64,000 bases of DNA from positions 1,178,001-1,242,000 of the forward strand of contig NZ_RYFW01000001.1 of NCBI RefSeq assembly GCF_004138335.1, written 5' to 3'. Under the pieces are notes generated by a model that saw only the letters and a list, made by a program, of their open reading frames with translations, was not told the DNA's origin and did not search any database. The stretch's first letter is position 1. The number at the start of each line of letters is the position of its first letter. Origin of the DNA: Peristeroidobacter agariperforans. GTDB taxonomy: Bacteria; Pseudomonadota; Gammaproteobacteria; Steroidobacterales; Steroidobacteraceae. Positions 1-8,391 of the stretch are shown one piece after another. The translations under genes were made by a program, and so were the position numbers.

Positions 1-1
1 C

Positions 2-358
2 AAGCCGTACCTCGCCTTTGCCGTACAGGGCGGCGACACGCAGGAACAAAACCTGCTGCAGTTCTTCTTGAACGTGGTCGAGTTCGGCATGACGCCGCAG
101 GAGGCGGCCGAAGGCGCCAACATCACCACGTATCAGCTGCGCGATTCCTTCGGTTCGCACGAGTCCATTCCCGGGCGGCTGACGCTGGCCGAATCGGTGC
201 CGGCTTGGGTTCGCAACGAGCTCACCAAGAAAGGTTACAAATTGGAATTTTCGGCAAACAATTCCGGGCCGATCACCGCCATTCAGATCGACGCCAGGCA
301 CGGCACGTTCTGGGGCGCGGCCGCGTATCACGGTGAGGACTACGGCATCGCCTGGTAA
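2..358 (+). CDS. ggt: Gamma-glutamyltransferase family protein, C-terminal part
   Basis: The gene enters from the left edge, so only its last 118 residues are visible. Family members are Ntn hydrolases that cleave the gamma-glutamyl bond of glutathione and related peptides, normally in the periplasm. The visible part is the end of the small subunit: it carries the GGD of the conserved small-subunit region (KPYLAFAVQGGDTQEQN), then LQFFLNVVEFGMTPQEA, a PGRL segment and the closing FWGAAAYHGEDYGIAW strand typical of the family. The catalytic threonine lies upstream and cannot be checked. The frame is open to base 2 and ends with TAA. Confidence 0.85.
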   Translation, partial: KPYLAFAVQGGDTQEQNLLQFFLNVVEFGMTPQEAAEGANITTYQLRDSFGSHESIPGRLTLAESVPAWVRNELTKKGYKLEFSANNSGPITAIQIDARHGTFWGAAAYHGEDYGIAW

Positions 359-369
359 CAGCTGAGGGG

Positions 370-396
370 AGCGGCTCGCTGTTGGGGCGAGCCGCT
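370..396 (+). terminator. Hairpin after the gamma-glutamyltransferase gene
   Basis: A 9-bp perfect stem (AGCGGCTCG / CGAGCCGCT) with a 9-base loop sits 12 bases after the stop codon. There is no T-run behind it, so it may act only as an mRNA 3' end stabiliser or a weak terminator. Confidence 0.4.
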
Positions 397-551
397 GCAC
401 CCCGGCGGGGCAGGCGCCATTGAAGCCCATCACAGCTTCGATTTGACCGGCCGAGCCATTGACGTTGCTCATCATTTCTGTGACAAAGCCACGCGCGATC
501 GCGCGCACACAGCTGATATTCAGCCGCTCTTGTCACGATAACTAAGAAGGC

Positions 552-2684
552 ATGCAGCCCACCGCCACGTCACTGGTCCCGCACGAAACACCGACTGTCA
601 GTTACGACACCGCAGGGAGCACCGAAACCGCACGCATGCTCCGTACGCTGATCGGCAACCTCGATGGCATGGTGTATCGCTGCCGTGACGATGCCGACTG
701 GACCATGGAGTTCGTCAGCGACGGGGTGCGGCGGCTGACCGGCTACGACGCCTCCGACCTGCTGTTCAACAAGCGCGTTTCGTACGAGCAGATCACCTAT
801 CCCGACGACCGGGAGCGGGTTCGCACCGAGATGTACACGGGCCTGCGCACGCAGGGCCGCTTCGATTGCGAGTACCGCATCGTGCACGCGACCGGCGAGA
901 TCCGCTGGGTATGGGAGCGGGGCACCGGCATCTATGACATTCACGGCAAGCTTGCGGCCATCGAAGGCCTGATTCAGGACATCACGGTCCGCAAGGAGTC
1001 GAGCCAGGCGCTGCGCGAGGCCGAGCGGCGCTATTACAACTTGTTCGAGAACGCCATCGAAGGCATCTTCCGCACCACCACGGACGGGCAGTATCTGGAC
1101 GCCAACCCGGCGCTGGCCCGGATCTACGGGTTCGACAGTCCCGGCGAGCTCATCGCCCAGCTGAAAGACATTCGCAACCAGCTCTACGTCGAGCCCTCGC
1201 GTCGCGAAGAGTTCATGGCGCTGGCGAAGTCGCGCGGCTCGGTCAGCGGCTTCGAATCGCAGGTGTATCGCAAGAGCGGCGAAGTCATCTGGATTTCCGA
1301 GAACGCGCGCGCCGTGTTCAACGAAAGCGGTCACGTCGTTTGTTACGAAGGTACGGTCGAGGACATCACGGAGCGCAAGCTCTATCAAGCCCGCATCGAG
1401 CAGCAGGCCAACTTCGATACGCTCACCGGTCTCGCCAATCGCTCGCTGCTCCACGAGCGGTTACAGCAAGGCATTCGATCGGCCGCCGCCTATGGCACTC
1501 GCCTGGCCGTCGTGTTCGTCGACCTGGATCGATTCAAGTTCATCAACGACGGGCTGGGTCACCATGTCGGTGACGAACTGCTGCGTGCGATGGCCGAGCG
1601 GCTGCGTGCGAGCGTGCGCGACGGTGACACCGTGGCACGGTTGGGCGGCGATGAATTCGTGCTGCTCATCAACGGTCAACGCGGGCCGGACGCCGTGGCG
1701 CTGGTGTTGGAGCGCATGCTCCACGCCATTTCACAACCCTGGGCCAGTCCGCAGGGCGAATTCAACGTCACTTGCAGCATGGGCGTCGCGTTGTATCCGG
1801 ACGATGGCGCCAGCGCCGAGACTTTGTTGAAGCACGCCGACCAGGCGATGTATCGCGCCAAGGAGAAGGGTCGCAACAACTTCCAGTTCTTTACGGCCGA
1901 GCTGAACGCGCTCATTACGGAGCGGGTGGAGCTGGAAAACAAGCTGCGCCGTGCGCTCGAGCGTCAGCAGTTCTCACTGCACTACCAGCCGCGCGTGGAC
2001 ATGCGGACGCGTCGGATCACTGGCGCGGAAGCTTTGATCCGCTGGCACACATCGCACGAGGAAGCCACGCCGCCATCGCGGTTCATTCCGGTTGCGGAAG
2101 AAATCGGTCTGATCGTGCCGATCGGCAAGTGGGTGCTGCGTGCCGCCTGTGCTCAGAACAAGGCATGGCAGGATGCGGGGCTGCCGCCGTTCGTTGTTTC
2201 GGTGAACGTGTCAGTGCGACAGTTCCGACAGGACAACCTCGTACAGACGATCGCAGAGGTGTTGCGCGAGACCGGGCTCGAAGCGCGTTATCTCGAAGTG
2301 GAGCTCACCGAAAGCGCAGTCATGCACGACGCCGATCAATTCATCGCCATGCTCGGTCAGCTCAACGACCTCGGCGTGCAGATCGCGCTCGACGATTTCG
2401 GCACCGGTTATTCCAGCCTGAGCTATCTGAAACGCCTGCCCGTCGACCGGCTCAAAGTGGACCGCTCGTTCGTGCAGGACATCGGCCATGACCACGACGA
2501 TGCGACCATCGTTCGAACCATCATCGCACTCGGCCACAACCTCGGCCTGAAAGTCGTCGCGGAAGGCGTCGAGACCGAGCAGCAAATCGAGTTCCTGCGC
2601 GCCAATCACTGCGACGAGCTGCAGGGCTATTACTTCGGCCGCCCGCTGCCGGGCGAAGAGTTCAGGCGCGAGTTCCTGGGTTAA
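552..2684 (+). CDS. PAS-PAS-GGDEF-EAL cyclic-di-GMP enzyme
   Basis: A 710-residue cytoplasmic protein with no membrane segment. Two PAS domains with PAC tails (about residues 25-150 and 160-280) lead into a GGDEF domain with intact GGDEF signature near residue 365. An inhibitory I-site RDGD lies exactly five residues before it. The EAL domain follows, with EALIR near residue 492, NVSVRQF, ELTES and DDFGTGYSS all present. Both diguanylate cyclase and c-di-GMP phosphodiesterase motifs are therefore intact. Which activity dominates cannot be told from sequence. The start is the first ATG after the intergenic gap; the AGAAGG before it is closely spaced, so an internal start is possible. It stands alone between ggt and a small regulator operon. 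Confidence 0.93.
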   Translation: MQPTATSLVPHETPTVSYDTAGSTETARMLRTLIGNLDGMVYRCRDDADWTMEFVSDGVRRLTGYDASDLLFNKRVSYEQITYPDDRERVRTEMYTGLRTQGRFDCEYRIVHATGEIRWVWERGTGIYDIHGKLAAIEGLIQDITVRKESSQALREAERRYYNLFENAIEGIFRTTTDGQYLDANPALARIYGFDSPGELIAQLKDIRNQLYVEPSRREEFMALAKSRGSVSGFESQVYRKSGEVIWISENARAVFNESGHVVCYEGTVEDITERKLYQARIEQQANFDTLTGLANRSLLHERLQQGIRSAAAYGTRLAVVFVDLDRFKFINDGLGHHVGDELLRAMAERLRASVRDGDTVARLGGDEFVLLINGQRGPDAVALVLERMLHAISQPWASPQGEFNVTCSMGVALYPDDGASAETLLKHADQAMYRAKEKGRNNFQFFTAELNALITERVELENKLRRALERQQFSLHYQPRVDMRTRRITGAEALIRWHTSHEEATPPSRFIPVAEEIGLIVPIGKWVLRAACAQNKAWQDAGLPPFVVSVNVSVRQFRQDNLVQTIAEVLRETGLEARYLEVELTESAVMHDADQFIAMLGQLNDLGVQIALDDFGTGYSSLSYLKRLPVDRLKVDRSFVQDIGHDHDDATIVRTIIALGHNLGLKVVAEGVETEQQIEFLRANHCDELQGYYFGRPLPGEEFRREFLG

Positions 2685-2718
2685 CGCGGCGCAGCTTGCG
2701 CCGTTTCGCCGCGGTTGC

Positions 2719-2744
2719 TACCTTGGTACCAAGTTACCAAGGTA
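2719..2744. promoter_or_regulatory. Perfect inverted repeat, probable operator of the downstream RHH gene
   Basis: TACCTTGGTA at 2719-2728 and its exact reverse complement TACCAAGGTA at 2735-2744 flank a 6-base spacer CCAAGT. A third half-site TACCAAGTTA lies at 2727-2736 and creates an inner palindrome CTTGGTACCAAG. The repeat ends seven bases before the ATG at 2751, so a bound protein would block both promoter exit and ribosome entry. Ribbon-helix-helix proteins usually bind such repeated short half-sites and repress their own operon; autoregulation is inferred. Confidence 0.65.
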
Positions 2745-2750
2745 CGAAGC

Positions 2751-3068
2751 ATGGCTACCGTCACCCGGGTCCAGACCGGCGTCCGCCTGGAAGCTCGTTT
2801 GCTCAACGTTCTCAAAGCCTTGGCGGCTCTGAAGAACACCTCGCTCGGCGATCTGCTGGAGGGCATCGTGCTGCACGCCTTCGAGGGCGAGCAGGCCTTC
2901 AGTGCGCCAACCCTGGCGCAGATTGCCGAGCTCAAGAAGATCTATGGACTGGATCTGACTGCGGCCGATAGTCATCAACTGGTCGAGTCCGAGCGCGCCG
3001 TGGCCCGTGCGACGGCGAAGCGCCGGGCCGCGACTGGCAATCGTCGCAGTGGGAGGAATCGCTCATGA
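2751..3068 (+). CDS. Ribbon-helix-helix type small regulatory protein
   Basis: A 105-residue protein. Its N-terminal 45 residues have the pattern of an RHH (MetJ/Arc) DNA-binding fold: a short strand (TRVQTGVRLEA), a helix (RLLNVLKALAALKN), a turn and a second helix (SLGDLLEGIVLHAFEG). The C-terminal part is helical and ends in a basic tail rich in Arg and Lys. The ATG at 2751 is chosen because the palindrome and spacing sit directly upstream. Its stop overlaps the start of the next gene (ATGA), so the two are probably translated together, with glpK following. Antitoxins also use this fold, but no toxin-like partner is visible. The specific target is unknown. Confidence 0.65.
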   Translation: MATVTRVQTGVRLEARLLNVLKALAALKNTSLGDLLEGIVLHAFEGEQAFSAPTLAQIAELKKIYGLDLTAADSHQLVESERAVARATAKRRAATGNRRSGRNRS

Positions 3069-3475
3069 ATGCTCTACCGCGTTCAATCCTCGCAGATCCA
3101 ACGATGCTCGCGTTCGAGCAGGGCTCGCTCGATCCGGCCCGCTTCGACCATCGGCTGCACTTATCGCTGGCATGGAGCTACCTGCAGCGCGACGGCTTTC
3201 CCGAAGGCGCGTTGCACTTCCGCCGGCATTTGCAGAACTACGTTGCCAAGGTCGGCGCGCAGAGCAAATATCACGAGACCATCACCTGGGCTTACCTGGT
3301 GCTGCTGAACGAGGAGCTGTGCCTGCGCTCGCCCGCCGGCGAATCGTTCGATGCGATGATTCAACGGCGGCCGGATCTGCTCGATCACCGCAACGGCCCG
3401 ATCGCGCGCTGCTACAGCAAGTCGCAGCTCGAATCGCCCGAGGCCCGCCGCGTGTTCATGTTGCCGGCAACTTGA
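3065..3475 (+). CDS. Conserved hypothetical protein, 136 residues
   Basis: Function not known. The protein is soluble, mostly alpha-helical in appearance and has no signal peptide. Conserved-looking motifs include FDHRLHLSLAWSYL near residue 27, YHETITWAYLVLL near residue 75, PDLLDHRNG and a closing ARRVFMLP. From memory of similar sequences, this pattern (an FxHR-H-L motif, then YHET, then a C-terminal LP) recurs in unannotated proteobacterial proteins, but I cannot name a family. Its start overlaps the stop of the RHH gene, and glpK follows after 12 bases, so it probably belongs to the same transcript. Confidence 0.7.
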   Translation: MNALPRSILADPTMLAFEQGSLDPARFDHRLHLSLAWSYLQRDGFPEGALHFRRHLQNYVAKVGAQSKYHETITWAYLVLLNEELCLRSPAGESFDAMIQRRPDLLDHRNGPIARCYSKSQLESPEARRVFMLPAT

Positions 3476-3487
3476 GAGAGTCATGTC

Positions 3488-4987
3488 ATGAGCTCATTCG
3501 TTGGCGCCGTCGATCAAGGCACGACCAGCACGCGCTTCATGGTGTTCGATCAGGCCGGCAACATCGTCGCCAGCGCTCAACAGGAACATCCTCAGATCTT
3601 TCCGCAGCCTGGCTGGGTCGAGCACTCGCCCATCGATATCGCTCGCAACACCGACGCGGTGATCGCCGAGGCGCTGCGATCCGCGAACCTCACTGCCAAG
3701 GATCTCGTCGCGATTGGCATCACCAATCAACGTGAAACGACGATGATTTGGGATCGGCGCACGGGCGAGCCGCTACACAACGCGCTGGTGTGGCAAGACA
3801 CGCGGGTCGATCCGCTGGTCGCCTACTTCTCGGGGGAGGGCGGCAAGGATCGCTTTCGTGCGCTCACTGGGTTGCCGCTCGCCAGTTACTTCAGCGGGCT
3901 AAAGTTGAAATGGCTGCTGAACAACGTGCCGAACGCGCGGGCCCTCGCCGATGCGGGACACCTGCTGTTCGGCACGATGGATACCTGGGTCCTGTGGAAT
4001 CTGACCGGCGGTGCGAACGGCGGTCTGCATCTCACCGACGTGACCAACGCGAGCCGTACCCAGTTGATGGGGTTGAGCTCGCTGCAATGGGAAGACGAAT
4101 TGCTCCGAACGTTTTCGATCCCGCGCAGCGTGCTCCCGAAGATCGCATCGTCCAGCGAGGTGTATGGGCACGTCGCCGAGGGGCCCCTCAAAGGCGTGCC
4201 CATCGCTGGCATTCTCGGCGATCAACAAGCGGCGCTGGTCGGCCAGACGTGCTTCGAGCCGGGCGAAGCCAAGAACACTTATGGCACCGGCTGCTTCCTG
4301 CTCATGAACACCGGCCACAAGCCGGTGTCGTCGGCTGCCGGTCTCGTGACGACGGTCGCATATCAGCTTGGCAGGAATCCCGCATGCTTTGCGTTAGAAG
4401 GATCGATAGCGATTTCCGGCGCGCTGGTGCAGTGGCTGCGTGACAACTTAGGCCTGATTCGTAACAGCGGTGAGATCGAAGCGCTCGCGGCGAGTGTGCA
4501 GGACAACGGTGACGTTTACATCGTGCCGGCGTTCTCCGGGCTGTATGCGCCTCATTGGAAGGATCATGCGCGTGGCGTAATCACGGGCCTGACGCGATAT
4601 GCGAATCGCGGGCACATCGCTCGCGCGGCGCTGGAGGCGACGGCGTATCAAACGCGCGACGTGGTCGCTGCGATGGAGCAGGACTCTCGCATTCAACTGC
4701 AGGAGCTGCGTGTCGATGGCGGCATGGTCGTGAACGACCTGTTGATGCAGTTTCAATCGGACATCCTGGACGTGAGTGTGGTGCGACCGAAAGTGACCGA
4801 GACGACCGCCTTGGGTGCGGCATATGCCGCTGGCCTGGCAACAGGCTATTGGCAGAGCACGGACGACCTGCGCCGCAACTGGGGTGTGTCGCACATGTGG
4901 CGGCCGCGCATGAGCAAGGAAGATCGCGGGCATTTGTATTCATCCTGGCAAAAGGCCGTGACGCGCTCGTTCAACTGGGTGGAATGA
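3488..4987 (+). CDS. glpK: Glycerol kinase
   Basis: The 499-residue length matches the family. GlpK phosphorylates glycerol with ATP to sn-glycerol 3-phosphate in the cytoplasm. The N-terminal [16 protein letters not shown] is the phosphate-binding start of the FGGY kinase fold. It is followed by PGWVEHSP, the [18 protein letters not shown] block, the [13 protein letters not shown] signature of the C-terminal half and the late [19 protein letters not shown] segment. No glpF or glpD is next to it. Instead it lies in a run with a small regulator upstream and overlaps a degenerate M48-type membrane protein by four bases (ATGA), suggesting translational coupling. Confidence 0.96.
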   Translation: MSSFVGAVDQGTTSTRFMVFDQAGNIVASAQQEHPQIFPQPGWVEHSPIDIARNTDAVIAEALRSANLTAKDLVAIGITNQRETTMIWDRRTGEPLHNALVWQDTRVDPLVAYFSGEGGKDRFRALTGLPLASYFSGLKLKWLLNNVPNARALADAGHLLFGTMDTWVLWNLTGGANGGLHLTDVTNASRTQLMGLSSLQWEDELLRTFSIPRSVLPKIASSSEVYGHVAEGPLKGVPIAGILGDQQAALVGQTCFEPGEAKNTYGTGCFLLMNTGHKPVSSAAGLVTTVAYQLGRNPACFALEGSIAISGALVQWLRDNLGLIRNSGEIEALAASVQDNGDVYIVPAFSGLYAPHWKDHARGVITGLTRYANRGHIARAALEATAYQTRDVVAAMEQDSRIQLQELRVDGGMVVNDLLMQFQSDILDVSVVRPKVTETTALGAAYAAGLATGYWQSTDDLRRNWGVSHMWRPRMSKEDRGHLYSSWQKAVTRSFNWVE

Positions 4988-6399
4988 CCATGTCGGCGGC
5001 CGAGCTTCCCCTCTGGACGGCGGAAGAACGCGAAAGTTTCTTCGCGGCCATCGCGCGTCACCGTCGTGCGGCGTGGCAGGTGAGTGCGGTTGCTGCTGTT
5101 GGAATTGCGATCCTTGCTTTCGTCGTCGCGACGCTGACCTCGCCGCTCTTCTATGCGCTGATCGGGTTGCTGCTCGATGTGATCAATCTGGTCGTGCCGA
5201 CCCCGGACCTGCTCGGCCAGGTCATGGAGACCTTGAGCTACATCAGCGATCACATCGAGACTCAGCCGGCCAGTCGTTGGCTCTATCTGGCGCTCGTCGC
5301 CGCGCTGCCTGGTCTGATTGCAGTGCTGCTCGTGATGCTGACGCTGCGACGTATCGTGCGCGAGGCAGAGGCGAGTGGTGCGCAGGAACTGGCGTTGCGC
5401 GCGCCGAATCCTGGCGTGCTCGCGGAACAGCGGCTCGCAAATGTGGTCGCCGAAATGGCCATCGCCGCCAACATCAAAATGCCGAAGGTGGCCATCGTCG
5501 ATATGCCTGGCATCAATGCCGCGGTCTATGGCCCGGACGACGAATCGGTCACGGTGCTGGTCTCCACTGGATTGTTGGAGAAGCTGAATCGCTCGCACAT
5601 GCAGGCGGTCGCGGGCCATCTCATCGGACTCGTCGCCAACGGCGACGTGGTGCAAGGGATGCGAGTTGCTCAGACGCTGAGCTTGTTTGGTTTCGTCGCG
5701 CGACTCAGCGATGGCATCGTCGATCCGCCCGCGTGGTCACGCTTGTGGCAAACGCTACGGGAAGCCTTGAAGAACGGCGCGTCGAGTGCAGATTCACGTC
5801 TGATCCTGGAGCTCACCAATCCCTTCGGCAGCGCGCAGAGCTCGCAGCCTTCCGGCGGCAACACTTCGAACAACCTCACCTGGCGCGAATGGATTCGCAT
5901 GCCGCTGTACGGGCCGGTGGTCATCAGTGGGTTCTTCGGCGGGATGGTCAGCAGCGTCTTCCTCGAGCCGCTGCTCGCCCTGATCTGGCGCCGTCGCAAA
6001 TATCTCGCCGACGCCATCGCCGTGCAATTGACTCGCGATCCTCAAGCTCTCAGCGACGCGCTCGGCCAACTTGGCAATGGCAGCGGCTTTCCCGCGTGGT
6101 GCGCTCACATGCTCGTCGCCGGCGGCGCCCGTCGCGGTGGACTGCTCAGTGGCTCGAGCCTGCCCATGTATCCGCCGCATGACAAACGCCTCAAGGCGCT
6201 CGCACGCATGGGTGCGACTGTTACGTTGTCGCCGCCTCCTGGCATGCCAGTGTGGCTGAAACTTCTAATCGCCGTCGCCGGCGTGGTGGTCGTCTCACTG
6301 CTGAGCGTCGCGATTTATCTGTTGGTGATGATCTCGATCGCGCTGTCCGGCTTGTTCACGATGCTGCCGACCGTCATCCTGCACGCCATCCTGCGTTGA
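4984..6399 (+). CDS. M48-like membrane protein with destroyed zinc site (pseudopeptidase)
   Basis: The architecture is that of HtpX/M48 membrane peptidases: hydrophobic segments around residues 28-60 and 100-120, a soluble central region, another membrane segment around 315 and a hydrophobic C-terminus. The region [21 protein letters not shown] aligns with the family's HExxH helix, but reads HLIGL at residues 212-216: only the first His survives. The usual downstream ligand block (EYLADA) reads KYLADA, so the Glu ligand near residue 339 is Lys. Proteolysis is therefore unlikely, and a binding or chaperone role is inferred. The ATG at 4984 overlaps the glpK stop; an ATG at 4990 is an alternative. 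Confidence 0.75.
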   Translation: MTMSAAELPLWTAEERESFFAAIARHRRAAWQVSAVAAVGIAILAFVVATLTSPLFYALIGLLLDVINLVVPTPDLLGQVMETLSYISDHIETQPASRWLYLALVAALPGLIAVLLVMLTLRRIVREAEASGAQELALRAPNPGVLAEQRLANVVAEMAIAANIKMPKVAIVDMPGINAAVYGPDDESVTVLVSTGLLEKLNRSHMQAVAGHLIGLVANGDVVQGMRVAQTLSLFGFVARLSDGIVDPPAWSRLWQTLREALKNGASSADSRLILELTNPFGSAQSSQPSGGNTSNNLTWREWIRMPLYGPVVISGFFGGMVSSVFLEPLLALIWRRRKYLADAIAVQLTRDPQALSDALGQLGNGSGFPAWCAHMLVAGGARRGGLLSGSSLPMYPPHDKRLKALARMGATVTLSPPPGMPVWLKLLIAVAGVVVVSLLSVAIYLLVMISIALSGLFTMLPTVILHAILR

Positions 6400-6453
6400 T
6401 CAAGTTGGTTTCGGGTATACAGCGGGCTCATTTCCAAGGAGTCGCAGTCGGCC

Positions 6454-7230
6454 ATGTCCATCATGATCTCGATGATTCTGCTGCGTCAGCCGATCGAGCT
6501 GCCTGCGTCTGCGATCGAACGCGAGCTGCAGCTGCGTTACCCGGATCTCGATGCGACCCTGGAATCTACTGCCGAAGGTATTCCATCCTTCAAGTTCAAG
6601 GAGGGGATGCTCATGCTCGCGAACATGCCGGCGCCCATTCCCTGGTCCGAGCTGGAGGGACCCTGCGCAACCAGCCTTCTCTGGAAGGATGCTGCGGAAG
6701 AGGTGCGGCGCCACGAATCTCACATCCTCGTGACATTGATGAGTGAGCAGAACGAAGTTGAACAGTCGGTCCTGCTCACCAAGGCCACCGCCGCCGTGTT
6801 GGCGGCTTGCGATGCGATGGGCGTGTATTGGGGCAACGCGACCTTGGTCATTCCCAAACAGATCTTCCTCGATTTCGCCGAGCAGGTGCTGCCTCTCGGA
6901 CCGCCGCTGGACATCTGGGTCGATTTTCGCGTCGGCTGGCAAACGAAGACCGCCAGCGGCGGCTTCACCCAAGGCATGGAAGCACTGGGTCACATGGAGC
7001 TCGAAACCCAGGAGTCGCCCGAGAAACCCGGCGACCTGCGCGACCGCCTGCAGGGCGTGGCCCGCTACCTGCTGCAGAACGGACCCGTGATCCGGGACGG
7101 TGACACCGTCGGCCAAGATGCGCGGGAGAAAATCCGTGTTATCTATTCCGACTCGGCGTTCGGAAATACCAACAGGGTGATGCGGCTTCAGTATGAGACG
7201 CAGGCGAAGCCTTGGTGGAAGCTATGGTGA
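6454..7230 (+). CDS. DUF4261 domain protein
   Basis: A 258-residue cytoplasmic protein recognised as DUF4261 family by its layout. An N-terminal MILLRQPIELP strand leads to a segment with LANMPAPIPWSELEGPC. The core is HESHILVTLMS, LLTKATAAVLAACDAMGVYWGNATLVIPKQIF and LDIWVDFRVGW. The C-terminus has ALGHMELE and a late GQDAREKIRV segment. The biochemical function of the family is not established. Members sometimes occur near secretion-system effectors or immunity proteins, and here a Tdi1-like immunity protein lies convergently about 200 bases downstream. Confidence 0.8.
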   Translation: MSIMISMILLRQPIELPASAIERELQLRYPDLDATLESTAEGIPSFKFKEGMLMLANMPAPIPWSELEGPCATSLLWKDAAEEVRRHESHILVTLMSEQNEVEQSVLLTKATAAVLAACDAMGVYWGNATLVIPKQIFLDFAEQVLPLGPPLDIWVDFRVGWQTKTASGGFTQGMEALGHMELETQESPEKPGDLRDRLQGVARYLLQNGPVIRDGDTVGQDAREKIRVIYSDSAFGNTNRVMRLQYETQAKPWWKLW

Positions 7231-7286
7231 GTTTGCTAGCTTTCCTCGCCACCACCGACCGCTCGATTCTTCCGCCCTCCTGATGA

Positions 7287-7441
7287 TTACGTGCCTGGAT
7301 TTGCAAGTCTTCCCCAGGGAGAATGGCCTTCATAGTTCGGCCATCTGAAATACAGCAAATAAGTGGCGCCCGCGATGAGATAGCCCGCGATAAGCTTGGT
7401 GCTTTTGACAGAAACCGCTTTCCAGAACCCCGCTCTGTCAT
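7287..7441 (-). pseudogene. Possible frameshifted small membrane protein
   Basis: On the minus strand an ATG at 7441 overlaps the stop of the Tdi1-like gene (ATGA). Read straight from it, the frame gives a non-descript basic peptide. In the next frame there is KLIAGYLIAGATYLLYFRW, a clean transmembrane helix followed by a short soluble tail ending at 7287. One extra T in the GGGTTCTGG stretch would join the ATG to the membrane frame, giving a protein of about 51 residues that starts MTERGFWKAV. The alternatives are a GTG or TTG start inside the frame, or no gene at all. Confidence 0.3.
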
Positions 7442-7860
7442 GGTGGCTCGCGCAGCTGGGAGCAGATGCGATGCCAGACATACAGGTCCATCGCAACGAG
7501 GTTCTCGACCCGCAGGGCGCCGGTGAAGGAAGGATGCGGAGTAATCGCAAAGACCTGATGTTGTTCTCTTCTAACGCCGCGCTCCTGAGCAAGCATGAGC
7601 AGTTCCGTCATCAACCGCTCCTGCGCCCAGGATCGGTCGGCGAACAACTGCTCCAAATGTGTCACGAATTCGGCCGCGTGAGAGCACTTCAGTTCCACCG
7701 GGTCTGCAACCAGAACCTCGCCCTCGGCCGACTCCACGTAGATATCGCCGAACGCTGTGACCATCAAGGGCCGAATTCTCCGTCCAGCCAGCTCCGGCCA
7801 CAGCCCCAACGCCCGAGCGATGTCGGATTCGGCGGCGGTTGTTACAAACATCGCATCCAT
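7438..7860 (-). CDS. Tdi1-like (DUF1851) immunity-type protein
   Basis: A 140-residue soluble protein. The middle has FGDIYVESAEGEVLVADPVELKC, and the C-terminal half VFAITPHPSFTGALRVENLVAMDLYVW matches the DUF1851 / Tdi1 C-terminal pattern (K-G-F-x-P, then G-G-x-x-x-x-E-N-L-x-x-x-D). Tdi1 proteins neutralise Tde-type DNase effectors delivered by type VI secretion. No effector or T6SS gene is in the window, so this would be an orphan immunity protein, with the DUF4261 gene as its only suggestive neighbour. It faces away from the GNAT gene across about 100 bases. Confidence 0.6.
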   Translation of the reverse strand: MDAMFVTTAAESDIARALGLWPELAGRRIRPLMVTAFGDIYVESAEGEVLVADPVELKCSHAAEFVTHLEQLFADRSWAQERLMTELLMLAQERGVRREQHQVFAITPHPSFTGALRVENLVAMDLYVWHRICSQLREPP

Positions 7861-7959
7861 CGAGAGTTCTTATTCCTGCCGGCAGCTAGCCGGAGAGTAT
7901 AGTGAAGTACTCGGGCACGGGATAAAACTGGCCGCCAAGTTTCCGCGGGAGTATGAACT

Positions 7960-8376
7960 ATGCTAGCGGGTATAGAGATCAGCACCGACAAGGCCCGTAT
8001 CGATGTGGAGCTGGTGCATCGATTTCTCAGTACCAGCTATTGGGCGACCGGCAGATCGCGGCAAACAGTCGAGCGCTCGATTCTGCATTCACTCTGTTTC
8101 GGTGCTTACAAGAATGCGCAACAAGTGGGGTTCGGGCGCGCGATCACCGATCGAGCTGTGTTCGCCTATATCGCCGACGTGTTCGTCGTTCCGGAACATC
8201 GAGGCGCAGGCATCGGCAAGGCGCTGATCGGAGCCATGCTCGCGCATCCGGATCTTGCAGGACTACAGGTTGTGCTGTTGCGTACCCGGGATGCGGCGGG
8301 TCTGTATTCGCAATTTGGGTTTCAGGCGCTGCGACGGCCGGAAGAAGTGATGGGTCGCTATTCGTCAGCTCCATGA
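7960..8376 (+). CDS. GNAT family N-acetyltransferase
   Basis: A 138-residue single-domain GNAT. It shows the expected order: VGFGRAITD on beta strands 2-3, FAYIADVFVVPEHRGAGIGKALIGAML holding strand 4 and the acetyl-CoA pyrophosphate loop (R-G-A-G-I-G), and VVLLRTRDAAGLYSQFGFQAL for strand 5 and the late Y-x-x-x-G-F motif. The substrate cannot be predicted. It is divergent from the Tdi1-like gene and convergent with the antiporter gene, whose stop lies 15 bases beyond. Confidence 0.9.
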   Translation: MLAGIEISTDKARIDVELVHRFLSTSYWATGRSRQTVERSILHSLCFGAYKNAQQVGFGRAITDRAVFAYIADVFVVPEHRGAGIGKALIGAMLAHPDLAGLQVVLLRTRDAAGLYSQFGFQALRRPEEVMGRYSSAP

Positions 8377-8391
8377 GATCAGGGCTCTGCC

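Noticed and set aside
7139-7441. A 100-codon minus-strand frame starting at the ATG that overlaps the Tdi1-like stop
   Set aside because: Its sequence is not protein-like and it runs into the DUF4261 gene. The membrane helix lies in a different frame, which is reported instead as a possible frameshift.
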